The notes under the pieces: generated by a model
Databases searched by the model: none
What the model was told of the DNA's origin: nothing
What the model saw: only the letters and a program-made list of their open reading frames with translations
Shown here: one piece after another, positions 19,301 through 33,000 of the stretch
How the letters are laid out: each line of letters starts with the position of its first letter
How positions within the stretch are numbered: position 1 is the stretch's first letter
Made by a program: the position numbers and the translations under genes
Assembly: GCF_028583425.1 (NCBI RefSeq)
Contig: NC_072805.1
Location: 19,664,001 to 19,728,000, forward strand
DNA from: Eublepharis macularius
Taxonomy: Eukaryota > Chordata > Lepidosauria > Squamata > Eublepharidae
Reading direction: 5' to 3'
Length of the DNA stretch: 64,000 bases

Positions 19301-22300
19301 GCATCCAGTTTGAACCTCCCACAAACCACCTTGTGCTCCCAAACATGGGCCGTTTCCACACTACTTACCTTCATCCGGAATGCTATAGAACTTCGCGAAA
19401 AACCTTTCGCGCTAGTTTTATGCACATCGCGCAAAACTCGCACAAGAAGACGCTATCTTCCACGGGTTTTTTTGCAACGTTCCACGGTGTTCCGGATGAA
19501 GGTAAGTAGTGTGGAAACGGCCATGGAGTTGGGATTCTCTCCCAGTCAGACTGATCGACTACAGCAGGATTTGATTACAGTGGCACCTTAGAGTCCAACA
19601 ATTTTTTCAGGGTGTAAGCTTTCAAGAGTCAGAGTGGAAATACACGTTACAAAGTACCGGGGTGCAAGATTTTATGTGTGGTCCTCAGTTCACATACAGG
19701 CTGTCTCTTGCTCAGTGCACGTGCATGCTGCTTTCACAGGAGCTCCCTTTGTGTGACTGCATTTGCACATATGTACAAACACCAAGTCAGGAAGACAGAG
19801 CTCCAATTCAATTGTTTTTGCAGCAAGAACTCTCAGGGATGGACACTGTAGAGCAAGTACTTTAGGCTCCTCTAACTTGCCAATTTGCATTTATTTTGTG
19901 TAGTGGTTAAGAGTGCCGGGAGTCGGGACTCTAGTCTGGACAACCGGGTTTGATTCCCCATTCCTCCAGTTGAAGCCAGCTGGGTGACTTTGGGTCAGTC
20001 ATAGTTCTCCAGAGCTCTCTCTGCCCGCCCACCTCACAGGGTGATTGTTGTGGGGATAATAATGACATGCTTTATAAACCATTCTGAATGAATGTTAAGT
20101 TGTCCTGAAAGGCGGTATATAAATTGGTGGTGGTGGTGGTGGTGGTTGTTGTTTAAGGTGTGAGAAAATGTCAAGATCTGCATTTCAATGAATGGATGCA
20201 GGAGGAGAGGGAAACGGAATTTGGCAGTTGTAAAGAGAGCTCCCTTTAGACAGATTAGGTACTGGCGGCCCTTCCTCCATTCTGAATATGCTTTCCAACT
20301 CCAGGCCAGGAAATGCCTGGATATTTGGGAGTGGTACCTGGGGAGGTTGGGGTTTAGGAAACAGACGGAGCTCAGCAGGGATGTGCAACAATAGAGGCAA
20401 CCCCTTCCCCCTTTCTCTACTTGCAATTTCTTTCAAGAGAATAGACCCCTGTAATCTGAAAATCAATTGTAATTCTGGGACAATGCCAGGCACCACCTTG
20501 AGGTTGTCAATCCTCATTCTGAGATTCACTGGAGAAAGGAGAGTATTCTCAACAAACAGAGATCTCCCCAAACCTCCATTACCCAGTTGTGGTGTTCAGT
20601 TGTGCCTTTTTGCAGAAAGTGTTCAAATTTTCTCTTCGTCCCTTATCCCGCTCTTTCACAGAACACCTTCATCCCACAGTCTCAGGTGTTGCTAGAAAAC
20701 ATCCTTCACCAGCCCCCTCTCTGGTGCCAACAGGAACCAGTTTCCAGTGGAATTAGTGACTGGCCAAGCTGAGCCCTAAGAGTTTTCAATGTCAGAGTTG
20801 AGCGGATTTCTGCCAATCCATTCTGACTGTGCTCCATTCTCTGCTCACTGCCTTGGTGCTCTGCTCCAGTCCTGATTAGAGATGGGCACGAACTGCGTTT
20901 CACGAACTACAAACCACGAACTTTCATGAACCTGCCCCCGTTCGTGAACCAGTTCATTTGGTTTGTGAAAACATCACATTCAGGTCAGTAAATATCACTT
21001 CCGGGTCAGCAGAAGGTCACTTCCGGGCCAGCAGAAGGTCTGCAGGAAGTCCATCCTCTGTTGCCTAGGAAACTGATTGATCGGCGCCAGGCTGTCTGCA
21101 GCGATGAACAAAAAAACTAAACCAAATGAACCAGCCTAAAGTTCGTGGTGGTTCATCAGAAATGGGCTCTGATGAACTGCCCGTTTGCGAACCATGGAGC
21201 GGCCTAGTTCATCATGAACTTTGGTTCATATTTTGGTTCGTGCCCATCTCTAGTCCTGATGCATTGAATATTGCAGTCCTTCACAAAACAGAATCCAATA
21301 GCTAGAGAATAGCTGGTCAGACTTAGTTCCTTCGATGTAAACTTTTATGATCGTGTGGTGGAAAACATCAAGATGTCCATAAGTGCACACATCCACCCTT
21401 CAGGGATCTCAGGGAATGTGGCCCACATCTAAATCTCTGGTATAATCAGGGCTTTTTTTCTGGGAAAAGAGGTGGTGGAACTCAGTGGGTTCCCAGCACA
21501 GGGGGCAACTCTTGGCGGGAGGTGGTGCCCCTGGTACCACATGTGTGCGCGCAAAGTACACGCAGGCTCCCAGGGCCAATGACATCACTTTGGGTCAGCT
21601 GGAAGAAGGGGGAGTTTTTTAAAGTTTAAATCGCCCTTGGCAAAAATGTTCATGGTGCGGAGGGCAATCTAAACTCCCCTCTGTCTGGAGATCAGGGGGC
21701 AGGGCCACCAGCCATGTGACCATTTTCAAGAGGTTCTGGAACTCCGTTCCACTGCATTCCAGCTGAAAAAAAGCCCTGGGTATAATGTATTACTGAAGGC
21801 CTGAGAGTGCTTACAGGGTAACGGCGTTGCAACAGGAAAAGCCAATGTGAGATGTTGTGGACCCTAAGAACTAATACTCAGCACAATGAAGAAGGAATGG
21901 AGAGTGGGCTTGTATATAAGACAAAACATCTGGTGGGGCACCATTTCTTTTGGGTGCATGACAATTTGCCCAGTATCTACTACAATTATGTCTTCAAATG
22001 CAGTACTTTCCCCTCACAGGAGTGAAAGGCAGCTGTTCCTATATGGAAGACCATCAAAAGGTGCGCAGTTGGGGCAGAGCTGGTCTCTGATTCCAGTGAC
22101 TCCAGCTGTTGAGAACCAAGTCAGGCAACTTTTGCAAAGCCCTCAGTTCTGGTTCTAGGTCACAACAGAGCATGACGGAACTTTGGGACTGGCTTTTAGA
22201 GATACAGAAGATGCCAGTCTCCCGTCGTAAGAATCCCAAGAGAATCCTGCTGGATCAGAATGCTGTTTCAGATAGTAGCCAGCCAGGTGTTTCCAGAAAG

Positions 22301-23991
22301 AAGGGCTGTCCCAGGAGCAGATACTATACAAGAGGTATACTGCACTGAACATGGAGGCTCCAATTAGCTAGCATGGCTATTAGCCCCTCAGCAAACATTC
22401 TCTGCATTTCTTAACAGGAAGGTGCAACAGGCAAGAGAGTCTTACCTTTGGATCTCCGCTTCCACATAATGATACCTGCCACCACCACCAGCAGCAAGAG
22501 GATGGCAGCACCGCCTCCAGCCCAGCCTCCAACAGCAGCAAGTCTGCTGCCCAGCTGCTTGTCTTGTTCTTCATTCTTGTCAGCTAAATCTGCAGGGGGA
22601 AAATGTTTTCCAGACATAGGAGAAATTGTAACATGCAGTTGAGTCCTTTGAAGCTGATTTTTAGGTGGCTTATAGAATACTCTAGATAGACAAAGGTAGG
22701 CACTTTTCCTATGGCTAAGCAGACCCAGCTCTAAGCGATGCCTGAATGGAAGGCCTTTTGGAAGATGCATGGATGCTGCTCTGCAACCCTTGGTGGGTAA
22801 GGCTGAAATACATGCATAAAACAAAAGCATTCAAAAGGGAAGGTGCCATAGCTCAGTGGTAAACCATCTGCTTGGCATTGCAGAAGGGCTCCATTTCAAC
22901 CCCCAGTTGGAAAAAATAAAGAATCAGGCAGTAGATGATGTGAAGGCCCTCTGCCTGAGACCCTGAACAGCAGCTGCCAGTCTGAGGAGGCAATACTGAC
23001 TTGGAGGGTCTGATTCAGTATAAAGCAGCTTCATTCATACATAAGGGCACAATTCTGTGTGCCCTTCCCTTTCTTCTGTTGATTGTTTGAGGGCACCTGA
23101 AGCTGCCTTCTACCAAGTCAGATGCTTGTTCTCTCAAAATCAATCTTGTCTGATCAACAGCAGCTTTCCAGGGTCTCGGGCCAAAGTCATTTACTGCTAC
23201 CTGATCCTTTTAATTGGGGGTGCTGGAGCCTGGGTCCTTCTGCATGTGAAAGAGATGTTCTCCCACGGAGCCAGAGCCCTTTAAAAGAAGGAACCACCTT
23301 GTTTGTTTGTTTGTTTGTTTGTTTGTTTGTTTGTTTGTTTGTTTGTTTGTTTGTTTGTTTGTTTGTTTGTTCGTCCGTTGGTTCGTTGGTTCGTTGGTTC
23401 GTTGGTTCGTTGGTTCGTTCGTTCGTTCGTTCGTTCGTTCGTTCCCCATATGTTCCCCAGAGGTCACTTCAATCAGCTAAGAAGCAGTTGCTAATGGTCC
23501 CTGACCTCTACCATCTACCAGAGCCAGGGACTTTTCAGTCCTGGCTCCGACCTGGTGGAACTCTCTGTCGGAAGAGACCAGAGCCCAGTGGAATTTATCA
23601 TCTTTCCGCTGGGCCTGCAAGATGGAGATGTTCCGCCAGGCATTTGGTGGGGGCTAGGCTGTCCTCTTGCCGGCCATACCACTGAAGACCGTCCACCACC
23701 CATGCAGGAGCTCACAAAGTGTGACACAAGTCATTATGTAAGAGCTAAGCCCTGCGCCTAAAATGCTGGATTTTAATATTTATACCCGCCATTTGAGAAT
23801 TTTTTATTATATATGGAATAATGTTTTAAATGTTTTATTCGTAATGCTTTTATTGTTTAAACTGTATGTTATAAATTGTATGTTGTTACACTGCCCTGAG
23901 CCTGTCCGACGGGGAGGGCAGTCTAGAAATGCAATAAAATAAATAAATAAATAAATTTGTTTGTTTGTTTGTTTGTTTGTTTGTTTGTTTG

Positions 23992-24090
<99 letters not shown>

Positions 24091-27000
24091 TTTAGCCCTT
24101 CATCCCCACAAACAGGCTCAAGGCAGGGTACAATAAAATACTCAATGAGCATTTAAGATATATTAACATATATAAATAAGATTTAAAATACTAAAAACAT
24201 AAATACATAAATACCTAAAACAGCATATCAGATGACAGCCCCCTCACCAATCACATGCACTCAGTGTAACCTACCTCACAGGGTTGTTGTGAGGATAAAA
24301 TGGAGGAGAGGAGAATGATGTAAGCCACTTTGGGTCCCCATTGGGGAGGAAGGCTGGGTATGAATGAAGGTAAGTAAGTAAGTAGGTTGGTAGGTCAAAG
24401 GTAAAGGTCACTTTACCTTTTACCTATCTTGGGTTACATTACTGACCCATGGGGGAAAGTCACATCATGACGTTTTCTTGGTAGACTTTTTGTTATGGGG
24501 TGGTTTGCCATTGCCTTCCCCAGTCATCTACACTTTACCCCCAGGAAATGGGGTACTCATTTTACCGACCTCAGAAGGATGGAAGGCCGAGTCAACCTTG
24601 AGCCAAACTCAGGTTGTGAGCAGAGCTTGGGCTGCAGTACCGCAACGTACAACTCTGCACCACGGAGCTCCATTAAGTAAGTAAGTAAGTAAGTAAGTAA
24701 GTACCCTCTAAATAAATAAGCAAATAACTTCTGAAAAGTATCTGAGGTTATCTGAGCATCTGTTTTCCCTCAGAAGCTGCTGTCCTATGGACGTCTTTTG
24801 ATCTTTTTCTCTGCTCTGCTCATAATGGCTGGATAAAATGATGACGGCACTTACCTGTTGTTGTGATGACAACTCGAGATGTGTTTCCTGACTGGGTCAG
24901 GTTCCTGGATCTGCTCTCCACTTGGCACGTGTAGTTCCCTGAATCGCTCACAGCAGCCTTCTTTAGTGTGAGAGAAGCAAAGCCTCTTTCCCGATTCACC
25001 TCTATTCTGAGTGAGTCTCTCGAGCTTGTCAGCTCTGTTCCATTTCGGTACCATCTCACATCTGTGGCATTGGGATCATTGACTATCCGGAATCGACACT
25101 CAAGGGTGAGATTTGCCCCTTCTGGTTTGCTGATGTGTTCTGGAGTCTGATTCACCATCAAATCTTTAATCTCTGCCCAGGAAAAAAAAAAGTAATCTGT
25201 ACTTCCATTGAAGTGGAGTTCACTGCTAAATGTAGCTGGAGGTGAAGATGAAGGATCTATACTTTCAGAAGAAGTCCAGATTGCTACCCTAGGATTTTAT
25301 CACTTCAAAATGAGGTTGGATGTGTTTATTTATTTATTTGAGTGCTCTGGCATTTTTTTAAAAAAACACCATTGCCTCTGCACATTAGGGACATGGCTAG
25401 AAGTATCCCACCTAACCTGCCAGCTTTCTGCTAGCTAGGTGTTTTGACACAGGAAATTTTTTCAATGCAATTTTTTTTAAAAAGGTTTCTGCTATTGAAT
25501 TTACAAGGAATCCCTCCCTTTAATGGTGCTAGCTCTACTTAAAAGACACATTTACCAGCATGGTTTTAAATGTAATCAGAGTATTGATTTGAATGATCTG
25601 ACTGCTCTAATCCATGTGACAATAACCTTGAGGCTGGACTGTTGTAATACACTCTGCATGGGGCTGCCCTTGAAGACAATCTGGAAACTCCAGCTGGAAA
25701 CTCCAAAATGCTGTGGCTCATTTCCTATCTAACATTTGTCACAATTCACATATTCAATAAACACACTGACGGCTTATTTATTGATGGGTCCAATTCAAAA
25801 GCATTGTAGACAGCCTTGAGTACCTTGTATGAGAAAGTTTTAGGTTGGTGGTAGCCCTGTTGGTCTGTAATAGAAGAGCAAGATTCGAGTCCAGGAGCAT
25901 CTTAAAGACCCATATCTATTATGAGAAAGGTGGACTAAAAATATCTTAAGAAAGTCAGCAAAAACTCAGGCATCGCTAAAGGTTCTAGAAAACAAACAAA
26001 TTGTGCCTTTTTTTTTTGAAAAACTACAGAAAGGGCCTGGGTTTTAATAGAGGAAGAACAAACAAACCTGGAAGAAGAAACAGAGGAAGTGGCCAAAGGG
26101 CCACTTGGGCCAAATGTTACACCCAGGACTAGGGTTGCCAGCCTCCAGGTAGTGGCTGGAGATCTCTCAGAATTACAACTGGTCTCCAGGCCACAGAGAT
26201 CAGTTCACCTGGAGAAAATGGCTACTTTGGGAGGTGGACTCTATGGAATTATGCCACGCCAAGGTCCTTTCCTCCCCAAATCCCACTTTCTCCAGGTTTC
26301 TCCAGGTTTCACCCCCCAGATCTCCAGGAATTTCCCAACTTGGAGCTGGCAACCCTACCCAAGACCAAATGTTACACAGAATGACTACCAAAACCTGAAG
26401 CTTTGTGGTTGTTTGGAGAAGGCATGCAAAAGTACATTTACTATTCCACCAAGAGAAAAGAAGTTTGGGAAGGAGAGATGGAATGGGAAAATGAGGGGAA
26501 GAGAAGAATTAAGCACCCTTTCTTTTCTCTGCCACTTTTCCTTTCTAAATTGCCTCCTTCCAGAGCTGCTTTGTCTTGGAAGAAGGAGCCAGTGGGGTTT
26601 TATTACACATGCTGTGGGTAGTATGGAACTCCAGTACACAGCTTCTTTTTGAGGGTGCCATTACAGACATCCCGTACAAGTTGCTGGAAACAACTCTGAG
26701 CAGATTTTGAGTTTAATTTGAAGCGATTGAACAAAATGCTTGGAAACAGCAGAAATGGACCAATGGAAATCAGTCCACCAAAGCAACGGACAGTACTTTT
26801 CTTGCATCAGAATAAATATCTCCATTGATTTGTTATTGGAATATCTGTCGTACTTTTGAAAAATTGAAAAGGCGGCGTATTTCCGCTTAAGGTTCATATT
26901 TTGAAAGAATTGCATAGATCATTATTTCAGGATATGAGGATTCGCTGCAAATCGTTGGATAGTTACAAATCTCACAAAGGTCCACAAAACCTGCATCTTT

Positions 27001-30000
27001 GAGACAATTCAAAACTCCCTAAAAATACCTGAATACACATGAAGCTGCCTTATAGTGAATCGTATTATCAGTCCATCAAGGTCAATATTGTCTACTTGGA
27101 AGGCAGCAGCTCTCCAAGGACTCAGGGTCTCACCACATGAGACAAAATACATTCGAATCACACGGGTAATTCGAGTGTATTTTGTAACTCGAGTGTATTT
27201 GAGTGTAATTCGAGTGTAATTCAAGTGTATTTTGTCTTGTGTGGTTTCACGTCACCTTTTGCCAAATCTTTTAACTGGATTGAACCTGGGACCTTTTGTA
27301 GGCCAAAGCTGATGCTCTCCCTACCACTGAGCCAAAACTGCTTCCAAAAAAAGACGTAATTTTTGAGAAAAGATTTTACCATCAACAGTTAGTTGTGTTC
27401 CATTACTGCAAAAATCACCAACTTTGTGAACAGAAACTTTACATGTATAGAATCCAGAATCTGCTACCACAGTCTTGCTCAGACTCAAATTACTAGATCG
27501 TAAGGTTGCATTTGTCATTATTGTCATCAGGTCTTTGTTAGTTAATGCAATCTTGTTTCCATCCTTAAACCACTGAATAGACCAAAATGTAACGTTTCCT
27601 TGGAATGAACATTCCATATGCAGTGTAGAACCTTCCACCACTTTCAGAGCGGCCGGCGTCTGAATTACTGAAAGACGCAGAGCTGTAAAAACACAATCAA
27701 GGACAGCAAATTATTTCTAAATGATCCCTTCACACACACTTGAAACATGCATATAGCCTCTAATTTAGGAATAAAGCTCAGAAAAAGAGAACTAGAACTC
27801 CCGTGTTATGTTGTACGCACACAGTCTCTACCTCTATCACTGGGAATGTTCAAAAAACATTCTCAGTCATGGGAAACAGACTTCCTGTGTACAGTTTGTA
27901 TGCATATGCGCACGGTATCCACACAAGGGGAACATATACAGGGGGAACCAGTGTACTCAGTCAGAGAGAAGGGCCAGTGACCTCACTTTGATCCTCCTTC
28001 TACATGCATTGACCTTGTAATAATCGCTAGTACTGCTGAACAAACTACAAAGAATTCCAACAGGAGGATTGATTAGGAAAGGCAATCAAATGGCCAGTTG
28101 CAAAATATGTTACTATAATACTACCTCTGTGAGTCTCTTGCCTTGAAAACCCCAGCAAGGGTCTCGATAAGTCAGCTGTAACTTGATGGCACTTTCCATC
28201 ATCTATTGATAGCATGCTGGGCTGCTGAGACAGAGCAGGGGACAAAGTCCCAGGGCTGAGATCACTAGGGCCCCTTAAGCCAGGCCAGTTAGGTAATTTA
28301 TTTTTGTATACTGCTTGGATTATCTCTGAATGGCATGTGTGCGGGTGGTGTCCCCAGAGGGAATCTCTGTCTGGGTGGGCACGGCCAGTTTTCAGTGACC
28401 CTGATGATGTAGCCACAGGTGGATTACCAAATACAATTCCAACCTTTGCAACTCAAGCCAAATATCATACAGCACAGGATATGTTAGTGCTGGAGCTCCT
28501 TCCAAGGATAAAATGTTGGTTGGGCAATTTTTTTTAAAGACAACACAGTAGAAGTTTATAAATTATGTGCGGCATAAGGAAAAGGAAAGGTAAACAGAAG
28601 ATCTGTTACTATCCCTGCACAGTTATTCCAAATTACATATGCTTCATGAGTGGAAACAGGAGTAGCAACTAGGTCAACCCCCGGACATTCATGCATACAA
28701 ATATCTGCAACAAGCCCCTTGTGTTCTAGCGTTCACAAATAGGCATCTTCTTGTGATTTGGTCTCTCTGCAGACTGGGGTAGTCTTGGAGAAGCTGCACA
28801 CTGGGGGTGCTCCAACCCCCCCAAATCCTGCCTCCCCTCTCCAGAGGGGGCAGCTGACTTAGTAGGAACAGCGATTCAAACCTGCCCTGCCTGTGGTTCA
28901 GGCAGCCAGCATGTCGGCCATTCACTCCTGTCCCATCCGAGGCTCAGGCAGCCAGGTTTTGGTAGTAGCAGTGGCTCCCACCCATCTTACCCAGGGAGAG
29001 GCTCCCCCCTTGTTTGGACTCTGGTGGCAGGGGGTAGACATGGCAGGAGCGGCTGTGGTTCTGTGGGCACCTCCTGGATTCTTGTCCAGGGTCCCAGAAT
29101 CGCTAAGACCACCCCGGTTGCAGACATTCCATTCTGTTCACATGAACCAGAAATCTACCAACCACATGTACCAGGAGCACATGGGTCTCCATGTTGCAGT
29201 CACCATCTTGTATACAAAACTGAACGCTCACTTGAGCCATCTTGCTTACCCCCAACAGACTAGCCTGAACATTTTTTATCTGAGCTTATAAGTGACACAT
29301 GAAATCTTTTTTATTCATTGCTTTATACATTTTTAAAAGCACATTTTAAAGTACGAACCTGCTCTAGAGAGGATGGAGGACGCGTTCATGCTGCTGTTGC
29401 GGGAGGCTGGTTGATTGACACCGTTCACAGACCTCACCTGCCGCATACTTATAGAAGAATTTTCTCCTAGGGCTATCAATTAATTGAAACAATCTCAGTC
29501 AATCTATATCCATTTTATTTATGAAGCTATAAAGCTTCCATATAATTACATTTGAACAAAACAGTTCTTCTGAAAAGAATATTCTACGTTTGGTTTTACA
29601 CGCAGCAGGCGCCATCTTACAAAAAACAACCCCACATTATGGAGGAAAGGAAGCTTAAAATTTTTTGACTAAATAAATATGATGACCCAATAAACTAAGG
29701 GATACAGAGAGCACTTTTTTATGGGAACGTGGAACAGGGTTGCCAACTCCAGGTTGGGAAATTCCTGGAGATTTGGGGGTGGAGCCTGGAGGAAGCAGGA
29801 TGCTGGGAGGGGCGGGACCTCAGAGGTGTATAATGCCATACAGCCTACCCTTCAAAGCAGCCACTTCCCCCTGGGCAACTGATCTCTGTAGTCTGGAGAT
29901 TAATTGTAATGCCAAGAGATCTCCAGGTCCCACCTAGAGGCTGGCAACCCTGACATGCAAGAACACCCGTCACATTCAGCCAAAGAGTACGGTGAGGCAA

Positions 30001-33000
30001 AAGGGAAAACAGAACATCTGTCCTCATTTCTTAGGACTAGAATGTCTCCTCTGACCTAGAGCAAAGTTCTAAAAGATACGACACAGGGCAGGATTTTTCT
30101 GTCCTCTTCCCCTGCCCTTCTTTCTTAGTTCATTCTGTCTCTTCTCCATTTCTGCTGGAACAATTTTTTAAAGAAATTTGTCTCTTTGGGCTGTAGAAAG
30201 CTTAGCTTTTAACCAGGAGGGCTGGAGGTGATTAGGAACACAAAATGCCACAGGGATAGAGCAGAGTCTCATTTTCCCACTGTCCACATGTCATAGCCTG
30301 TATTACTTATGTTTATTGTCTTAATGAGTTTTTTTAATCCATTGATTAATGTGTCTCTGTAAGCCACTTAACATGCAGCAGATAAACTATTAAAGGTTCG
30401 TACTAATGAGATGAAGATCGCATGTCTTGTTCCATCCACAACTTCATAGCTTCAGTTTACCTTGGAGCCAAGCAGGGAAGGGAAGGCAACGTTTAATCCT
30501 TCAACCTCCCATCAGTTTTACTATTCAAAACAGGACTCCCTACTTTGTTATTAGCACTTTAGGGTGGGAGGGAGGATGTATGTTTTTTAAGGTCACAATT
30601 TCTCCTTTGAATACTTCCATAGCAATGAGCTCCCTTTTGAATAGCAAACTTGAGTGGAGGTTGAAGGGTTAAACGTCACTCCCTTCCTTGCACAGCCCCA
30701 CAGCAAATTGAGGCTGCAGGAGCTTCCAGACTGCATTTTATGGACAGACACCTGCTCTTCGTCTCATATCTGCATGAGCCCTATGTCTGTGTTCCTTACT
30801 GTTTCAGTGTGGCCAGTGGGGACAAAGTAGGGCCCAGATATACAGAAACTGTAGTAGAATTTGTAAAAGAAATTGGAACAGAAACTGTATTCTGGTTTAT
30901 TCTTCATTTCTGCAAAGACTCCAATAGCAAAATATCGCAGAAATATTTGATTTGACCATACGTTGACCCATCTTGGAATACAATTATTCTTTAACATTAA
31001 CATCTACTGAATTCAGAGGTGTCTTACCTGCATTTGAAATGTTTTGGGAAACTTATAGAACCTCATTAAAATGCTTTTCATATAGAGGGCTAGATATAGA
31101 TGTCTAGAAGAATTTCAGAGAAGTGGGTAGACTGATTATATGCAATGTTTTATGTGTGTTTTTAAATTGCATATATTTCTGTGTTTTCAATATTACGTAT
31201 TTATACATTTTGGAAAGAGAAAAGGAAACTTAAGATACAGCAAGCGGACCTGAAAGGAAAAGGAACTGGGAGGGCTCAAGCTAGGATGGATGACTGTGCT
31301 GTTTTGTTAACGAAAGTTATGCTTTCACTTAAAGCAGCTCAACATTTCCAAGAAGTTCTTCATGAGTAACACAACGTAGCCCTGGACCTTGGCAACCATG
31401 TCCTCAAGAAAGGAGCAGCTGAATGTGTTATTCATATATTGTCAAAGGCTTTCACGGCCAGAGAATGATGGTTGTTGTGGATTTCCCGGGCTGTATTGCC
31501 GTGGTCTTGGCATTGTAGTTCGATATATATATCGAACACCTCTACGGGGAGGAAACATTCCAGCAGACCCGGAGATTGGAAACACTTCGGAACAAGAAAG
31601 CACATCTACTCCGTTCTTTAACCTTTCTCCTACGCTGCAGGGACACGAGAAGATATAAATTACCTGCTAACATCTTCTCCATAGTTTGACACTGAGAGAT
31701 CTCTGTCTTTTGGTGCTACACCTCTGAAGATGCCAGTCGCAGCTGCTGGTGAAACGTCAGGAACTACAATGCCAAGACCTTGGCGATGCAGCCCGGAAAA
31801 TACACAACAACCATGTGTTATTCATGCTTCCATGTCATTCACAGGATAGGTGGAGGGTCAGCTCCTTATCCCAAAAGAAGCATATTGGTAAGCGGGTCTG
31901 TATTCTCCTTACCTCCCCTAGCTCCATCACTGCAGCCATTTTTCTCCCAGCCAAGACCCCATCCCAGAAGCAGGGACTGGTTAGGAACAAAAGGGATTCA
32001 AGTAAAAGAGGGCAGCCAAGTAGAGACCACTTCTCTCACCCATAAGCCGCTTTCCTTGCAATGCTTATGTGCTGTCACCTCCGGGCTTTAGATGAGAATG
32101 GCACAGACGTGAATGAACCAAAGGAGTCGGTGCGTCCGTGCTTCTTCTCATAGTGTCTTTTACAGTTGATAGCTAACTATGTGGGCATCTTTTTGAGTTT
32201 TCCTAATCAAAGCTGTAACAGAGCTTCTTTTATTATAGTTCTAACCAGGGCTTTTTTTTCTGGGAAAAGAGGCGGTGGAACTCAGTGGATTGCCAGCACA
32301 GGGGGCAACTCCTGGTAAGAGGTAGTGCCCCTGGTACCACATGCGCAAAGTGCGCACGTCCCCGGGGCCGTGCAATGACGTCACTTTGGGTCAGTTGAAA
32401 CAAGGGAGGAGTTTTTTAAAGTTTAAATCAACCTTGGCGAAAATGATCACATGTCCTGTGGCCCCACCCCCCTGATCTCCAGACAGAGGGGAGTTGAGAT
32501 CGCCCTCCACACCAGCGGCGCGGAGGGGGCGGGGCCACAGGCCATGTGACAATTTTCAAGAGGTGCCAGAACTCCGTTCCACCGCGTTTCAGCTGAAAAA
32601 AAGCCCTGGTTCTAACAATGCAGTCCTAAGGACACTAAGAGCCCCAACGAATAGGCCTAGGATTCTGAGCAGGCTTGTTTAGGATTGCTCGCTAGATAAC
32701 CTCTGAGCATTTTGGCCTTTCTTTGACTCTCTCTTTCAGCTTCCTTTCAACTACTATCATTTGAGAAGTTTCCTGTCTTGATGTTTAAATATAATTGCAT
32801 TGGATTTCCTGAGCAAATTGCCGCTTATCTACATAATGCTGAACTCTGCTGAATCTACATCTGCTGAATTCTAGTATGTTAAATCATCACAGTCCCTGCT
32901 TCTGATCGGTTTGCCAGTGCTTGCATCTCATCCCAGGCTCTGGGCTTCACTCTGCTGTAAGCCCCATGGTCCCCTCCCCCTTAATTGGTTGCAAAATTAA

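Larger units (their letters stand above)
31065..32645 (+). repeat. Inverted duplication, left arm
   Basis: Matches the reverse strand of 34535-35315 over most of its length, for example GGGAGGGCTCAAGCTAGGAT, CGAAAGTTATGCTTTCACTT and CAGGGACTGGTTAGGAACAA. It has since been split by an R2 dimer (31436-31812) and an H1 element (32246-32608). The unit contains remains of a frame (GKGTGRAQARMDDCAVLLTK) in both arms, broken alike. Unit identity unknown. Confidence 0.75.

Noticed and set aside
23122-23685. 187-codon open frame (+)
   Set aside because: It runs through SINE-B, a (GTTT)n/(GTTC)n microsatellite and a LINE 3' UTR; the LVRWFVGSL-type repeats are microsatellite translation.
28893-29291. 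132-codon open frame (+)
   Set aside because: No domain, start context or splice partner.
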